From: Microvirga terrae
Lineage (GTDB): Bacteria; Pseudomonadota; Alphaproteobacteria; Rhizobiales; Beijerinckiaceae
NCBI RefSeq assembly: GCF_013307435.2
Contig: NZ_CP102845.1
Location: 5,008,001-5,072,000 of the forward strand
DNA length: 64,000 bases
Direction: 5' to 3'
The notes beneath the pieces are model-generated. The model was not told where the DNA came from. It did no database searches and saw only the letters and a program-made list of their open reading frames with translations. Below, piece by piece: positions 60,801-64,000 of the stretch (within the stretch, counting starts at the first letter, position 1; every line of letters begins with the position of its first letter). Both the position numbers and the translations under genes were made by a program.

Positions 60801-61400
60801 ATGGCGAGATCGGTGCGTCGCAAGCTGAGGCAGATTGAACGGGCCCGGATTCGAACCGTTGAAGAGCGCACGCAGCAGATCTTCGACGAGCGGACGGAAC
60901 GTCTCGCGGCTCGAAGGGATGCAGCGGACAGTCCGGCGGAAGCTTTACCCCGCGCCCTGATATGCGGCGCAAGCCGGGAGCGTTTCGGTCTTCCGATCGA
61001 TGCCATCGCGGAGGTTCTGCCGCCTCAAAGCTGCATGCCCGTTCCCGATGGACCGCCGGCTCTGGTTGGCTTGTTCGGGCGGAGCGGCAGGCTTGTGAGC
61101 GTGATCGATCTTGACCTAGCCCTGGGCCTCGAACCCACCTCTCCGGATTACGAGAACCATCATTTCGTCCTGCTGCGTCGTGAACACCCGCAAGTCGCCC
61201 TCCGGGTCGAGCGGGCCTACGCCGTCGCGGACGTTCTTCCGCTAATGGGAGAGGAGGCTGCAAGCTTCCGCAACGACGCCGTCACCGGGTATGGCAAGGT
61301 CCAGTCCGAGGATGCGGATCGCGAGGAAACACTCTCCCTTCTCGATGTCGAGGGCCTCTTGCGCCCCTTCCTGCCTGCAGCTTCTGTTCCTGGAGTCTAA
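60801..61400 (+). CDS. Second CheW-type coupling protein (WspD-like)
   Basis: A 199-residue CheW-domain protein with an extra N-terminal Arg-rich helix ([20 protein letters not shown] and on to residue ~45). The CheW core contains [40 protein letters not shown] and [20 protein letters not shown]. The end is Pro/Val-rich. It is two bases behind the CheR gene and one base before the receptor gene. Two different CheW proteins in one operon argue for a Wsp-like rather than a classical Che system. Confidence 0.85.
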   Translation: MARSVRRKLRQIERARIRTVEERTQQIFDERTERLAARRDAADSPAEALPRALICGASRERFGLPIDAIAEVLPPQSCMPVPDGPPALVGLFGRSGRLVSVIDLDLALGLEPTSPDYENHHFVLLRREHPQVALRVERAYAVADVLPLMGEEAASFRNDAVTGYGKVQSEDADREETLSLLDVEGLLRPFLPAASVPGV

Positions 61401-61401
61401 C

Positions 61402-63078
61402 GTGACGATCTCGATCGCCAATCGCATTCTTCTCGGCTTCGCCGTCATCGTCGCGCTGATGATCGGCCTCGGCATCTATGCCATCAATCAGCTCGACGAC
61501 GTCCGACAGTCGACTGAGACGATCGTGACACGCGATCTCGCCTTGATGCGTCAGATTGAAGATCTCGGCGATCTGCAGAACAACATGCGTGGACTACGGG
61601 AGGAAATCCTCTCCCGCTTCTACCTGCGCTCCCTCGGGCAGCAGCAGGCAGCCGGGGACGATCTGGCGCGCTCCTGGGAGCAGCAGGCCGCCGCAGCCGA
61701 AGCCTCGATGGCGCAGGCGCTTACAACCGTGAACGATTTCGCCGCGCGTTCGATCACCTCCCAGAGAGCGGAAGCCTGGCGTCGCATCACCGAGATCCTC
61801 AACCGTGCCAGTGGAGACCTGCGCCAGCTCCGCTCATCGACGGAAAGGCAGTTCGCAGCAGAGCAGAGCAACGATCTGGCAGGGGTGGCGGCGACACAGA
61901 ACGCTCTGAACGCCAGTCGCGAGTCCTGGAACAGAAACCTGGTTCAAGCCCGTAGCGTCCTGGGCGAAGCGATCACGATCGGACAGAAACGGATCGGTGA
62001 AGTCTACGAGCAGAGCCGGATGTCGATCATCCTGGCCGTGGCGGGCGCTGCGCTTCTGAGCATCCTCATCACGTACGCCCTGCGCTCGTCCATCACGGGA
62101 CCGCTCGGCGTCTTCATGAACTTCGTCGAGCGGGTTGGGCGGGGCGAATTGGGGGGCCAGATGGCAGTGACGGGCAAGGACGAGATCGGCCATCTCGGCG
62201 CAACCCTCAATACCATGGTCGAGGGCCTACGTCAGCTTGCCCAGCAGAGCCGCGAGGCGACAGAGAACCTGAACGCGGCAGCTGCGGAGATCCGTGCCTC
62301 GACCCAGGAGCAGGCTGCGTCGGTCGAAGAGCAGTTGGCAGCCGTTCAGGAAACCGCTGCGACCGTAGACGAGATCACGCATTCCGGTACCCAGATCGGC
62401 AAGCGTGCGCAGGAAGTCATCGCATCCGCGCAGGCTGCTGCGCAGACCAGCATCTCAGGATTGCAGGCTGTGGAGGAAACCGCACGTGCAATGGATGCGA
62501 TCCGCGAGCAGGCGGAGGCGGTTGCGGAAAACATCGTCGCTTTGAGCGAGAAGACGCAGGCCGTCGGCGAGATCATCGCGTCGGTCAACGACATTTCCGA
62601 GCGCACGCATCTTCTCGCCCTCAATGCAGCCATCGAAGCCGCTGCAGCGGGCGAGAACGGGCGCAGCTTCGCAGTGGTCGCGTCTGAGATGAAGACTCTT
62701 GCCGATCAGGCCAAGGATGCGACCCTGCAGGTGCGCTCGATCCTGGGTGACATTCAGCGCGGCATCAATTCGTCCGTCATGCTCACGGAGGAAGCGGTCA
62801 AGCGCGTTGCCGCCGGCAAGGAGCGGACGGACATCACACAGCAAACCATCACCGGGATCTCCGGCCAGATCCAGGAGAGCGTCCAGACCTTCCAGCAGAT
62901 CATCGCCTCGACGAACCAGCAGCAACTCGGCATCGAGCAGGTGATGGGCGCTCTCCAGAACATCCGTCAAGCCAGCCAGCAGACCGCCGCCGGCACGCGC
63001 CAGCTCGATACGGCAGCCGCCAACTTGTCCAGCCTTGCGCAGCAGCTGCTCGGCCTCGCCGAGCGCTATCGTCTGTAA
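61402..63078 (+). CDS. Methyl-accepting chemoreceptor (WspA-like)
   Basis: A 558-residue receptor. The start is GTG 61402 one base after the previous stop, behind TGGAG. Two membrane segments ([20 protein letters not shown] and [20 protein letters not shown]) flank a four-helix periplasmic domain of about 165 residues. A HAMP domain follows ([20 protein letters not shown]) and then a long cytoplasmic helical hairpin. The tip reads [20 protein letters not shown], slightly different from the usual [20 protein letters not shown]. The protein ends without a CheR-binding pentapeptide. Its position within the CheW-CheR-CheW-CheA set makes it the receptor of this system; a surface or envelope signal is an inference from WspA. 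Confidence 0.92.
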   Translation: MTISIANRILLGFAVIVALMIGLGIYAINQLDDVRQSTETIVTRDLALMRQIEDLGDLQNNMRGLREEILSRFYLRSLGQQQAAGDDLARSWEQQAAAAEASMAQALTTVNDFAARSITSQRAEAWRRITEILNRASGDLRQLRSSTERQFAAEQSNDLAGVAATQNALNASRESWNRNLVQARSVLGEAITIGQKRIGEVYEQSRMSIILAVAGAALLSILITYALRSSITGPLGVFMNFVERVGRGELGGQMAVTGKDEIGHLGATLNTMVEGLRQLAQQSREATENLNAAAAEIRASTQEQAASVEEQLAAVQETAATVDEITHSGTQIGKRAQEVIASAQAAAQTSISGLQAVEETARAMDAIREQAEAVAENIVALSEKTQAVGEIIASVNDISERTHLLALNAAIEAAAAGENGRSFAVVASEMKTLADQAKDATLQVRSILGDIQRGINSSVMLTEEAVKRVAAGKERTDITQQTITGISGQIQESVQTFQQIIASTNQQQLGIEQVMGALQNIRQASQQTAAGTRQLDTAAANLSSLAQQLLGLAERYRL

Positions 63079-63106
63079 GCGGCTGAGCGATGGAGAGCCC
63101 CCTATC

Positions 63107-64000
63107 GTGACGGATATCCGCAAGCAGCTGCTGGCAGCCTTCGAAGCGGAGCACCGCGAGCATCTTCAGGCGATCCGAACGGCCCTCGACCACATGGGCG
63201 GCGGGGAAATCGACCTGACGGACGTCTTCCGGCGGGCGCACAGTCTCAAAGGCGCCGCCCGCGCCGTCGACCTGCCGTCCGTGGAGGAGGTCGCACACCA
63301 ACTCGAAGCGCTCTTTTCCCACGTGCTCGACGGGCAACAATCCCTGGACGAACCGACCGTCGCGACGGTGCGGCAAAGCCTTGATCTCATCGAAGATCTC
63401 GTTGCGAACGTCCTGAAGCCGGAACCCACACAGGCGGTGTCGACTCCGGCGCCAAACCCGGCATCGCTCGCATCCGAACCGAGAGCTCCCACGACAGACG
63501 CCGCCGATGCCGGCTCAGGGTCTTATCTTCGCGTTTCTGCTGAACAGATGGAGGAACTCTCCGATTCCATGCACCAGCTTTTGGCAGAGCTTCAAGCCGA
63601 TGCGGGAATCGATGACGCGTTGCGGCAGATCGAGTTGGAGATCCGCGGCCTGAGGAGGAGCTGGGATCACCTACACGCACAGGTGAATGCCCTGGCATCT
63701 CCAACGCAGCAGAGCCGCGGCGGACCATCCTTCCTCCCGCGCTTGCGCGATTTCGATCAAGGTCTGAAAGCATTGTTTCGCAGGGTGTCTGCCCTGTCAC
63801 GCGACAGACGGCAGTCCAGCTGGTCGGTCGAGCAGGCCGCCCGTCAGGTCCGCGACAATATCGACCGTGTTTCCCTGGTCTCGGCGGAAACGGTTTTCGG
63901 CGGATTCGGCCACATGGTGCGCGAGATCGCGCGCAAAGCCGGCCGGGATGTGAACGTGCGCAGCATCGGCCTCGACGTCCAAGTGGACCGGCAGGTGCTT
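63107..64000 (+). CDS. CheA-type histidine kinase, N-terminal part (runs off window)
   Basis: The first ~298 residues of a CheA/WspE-like kinase, starting at GTG 63107, 28 bases after the receptor gene. The HPt domain carries the phosphorylation site in FRRAHSLKGAARAV (His about residue 45). A Pro/Ala/Ser-rich linker follows (residues ~108-140), then a mostly helical region (SAEQMEELSDSMHQLLAEL, then VRDNIDRVSLVSAETVFGG) leading to the dimerisation and ATPase domains, which lie beyond the edge. Whether it ends with a receiver domain, as WspE does, cannot be seen. It completes the chemosensory set next to the cellulose operon. Confidence 0.88.
   Translation, partial: MTDIRKQLLAAFEAEHREHLQAIRTALDHMGGGEIDLTDVFRRAHSLKGAARAVDLPSVEEVAHQLEALFSHVLDGQQSLDEPTVATVRQSLDLIEDLVANVLKPEPTQAVSTPAPNPASLASEPRAPTTDAADAGSGSYLRVSAEQMEELSDSMHQLLAELQADAGIDDALRQIELEIRGLRRSWDHLHAQVNALASPTQQSRGGPSFLPRLRDFDQGLKALFRRVSALSRDRRQSSWSVEQAARQVRDNIDRVSLVSAETVFGGFGHMVREIARKAGRDVNVRSIGLDVQVDRQVL

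Overview
The window is about 64 kb of GC-rich chromosome from an alphaproteobacterium, most likely of the Hyphomicrobiales (Microvirga / Methylobacteriaceae-like). The evidence is the type of genes present: a BcsN-type cellulose operon, an HWE histidine kinase fused to CheB/CheR, Zur/Fur paralogues, a Bug-type solute-binding protein and many small proteins typical of rhizobial relatives. No rRNA, tRNA, CRISPR array, transposase or phage gene was found. The genus is inference; the class is well supported.

Layout. 1-4.7 kb: arginase tail, NDH-2, an old yellow enzyme and a heavily deleted ClpC-like AAA+ pseudogene. 4.7-12.3 kb: a PrtD/PrtE-type type I secretion system (T1SS), two large repetitive acidic proteins without signal peptides, and a NarL-type regulator with a non-phosphorylatable receiver. 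12.3-19.3 kb: Crp/Fnr regulator, stand-alone CheB, a 1217-residue CheB-CheR-PAS-HWE kinase and a LysR regulator. 19.4-27.4 kb: small proteins, a second NarL-type regulator, a CHASE4-GGDEF-EAL protein, DoxX, a DUF1194 von Willebrand protein and a Bug solute receptor. 27.6-30.4 kb: phosphoglucomutase, a VOC protein and a candidate small RNA. 30.4-37.7 kb: a LacI-controlled sugar ABC transporter with an isomerase and a dehydrogenase. 37.7-43.9 kb: two Fur-family regulators and a TetR-controlled RND efflux pump. 43.9-49.3 kb: a glutarate/glutaryl-CoA operon containing a DapB-like protein, its LysR regulator and an MFS exporter. 49.6-64 kb: the cellulose operon bcsN-A-B-Z-TPR followed directly by a Wsp-like chemosensory set (CheW, CheR-TPR, CheW, MCP, CheA) that runs off the end.

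The two most notable systems are these. First, the T1SS locus: the putative cargos are a Gly/Asp/Thr-rich protein with GGxG repeats and a protein with seven copies of a ~27-residue repeat built around a Gln-Asp motif. They lack recognisable RTX calcium repeats, share a Gln-Asp signature and end in short hydrophobic tails (FVV, SVV) like PrtD/E substrates. Second, the cellulose operon with a Wsp-like array attached, which suggests a dedicated surface or contact sensing input to c-di-GMP-controlled cellulose synthesis.

Regulation can be read at several points. Three NarL-like 7-2-7 operator candidates lie near the T1SS cargo gene and around the second NarL-type regulator. A LacI operator sits just downstream of a -10 element. 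A TetR palindrome fills the spacer of the RND promoter. TTAACCAT (CtrA-like) half-sites precede bcsN.
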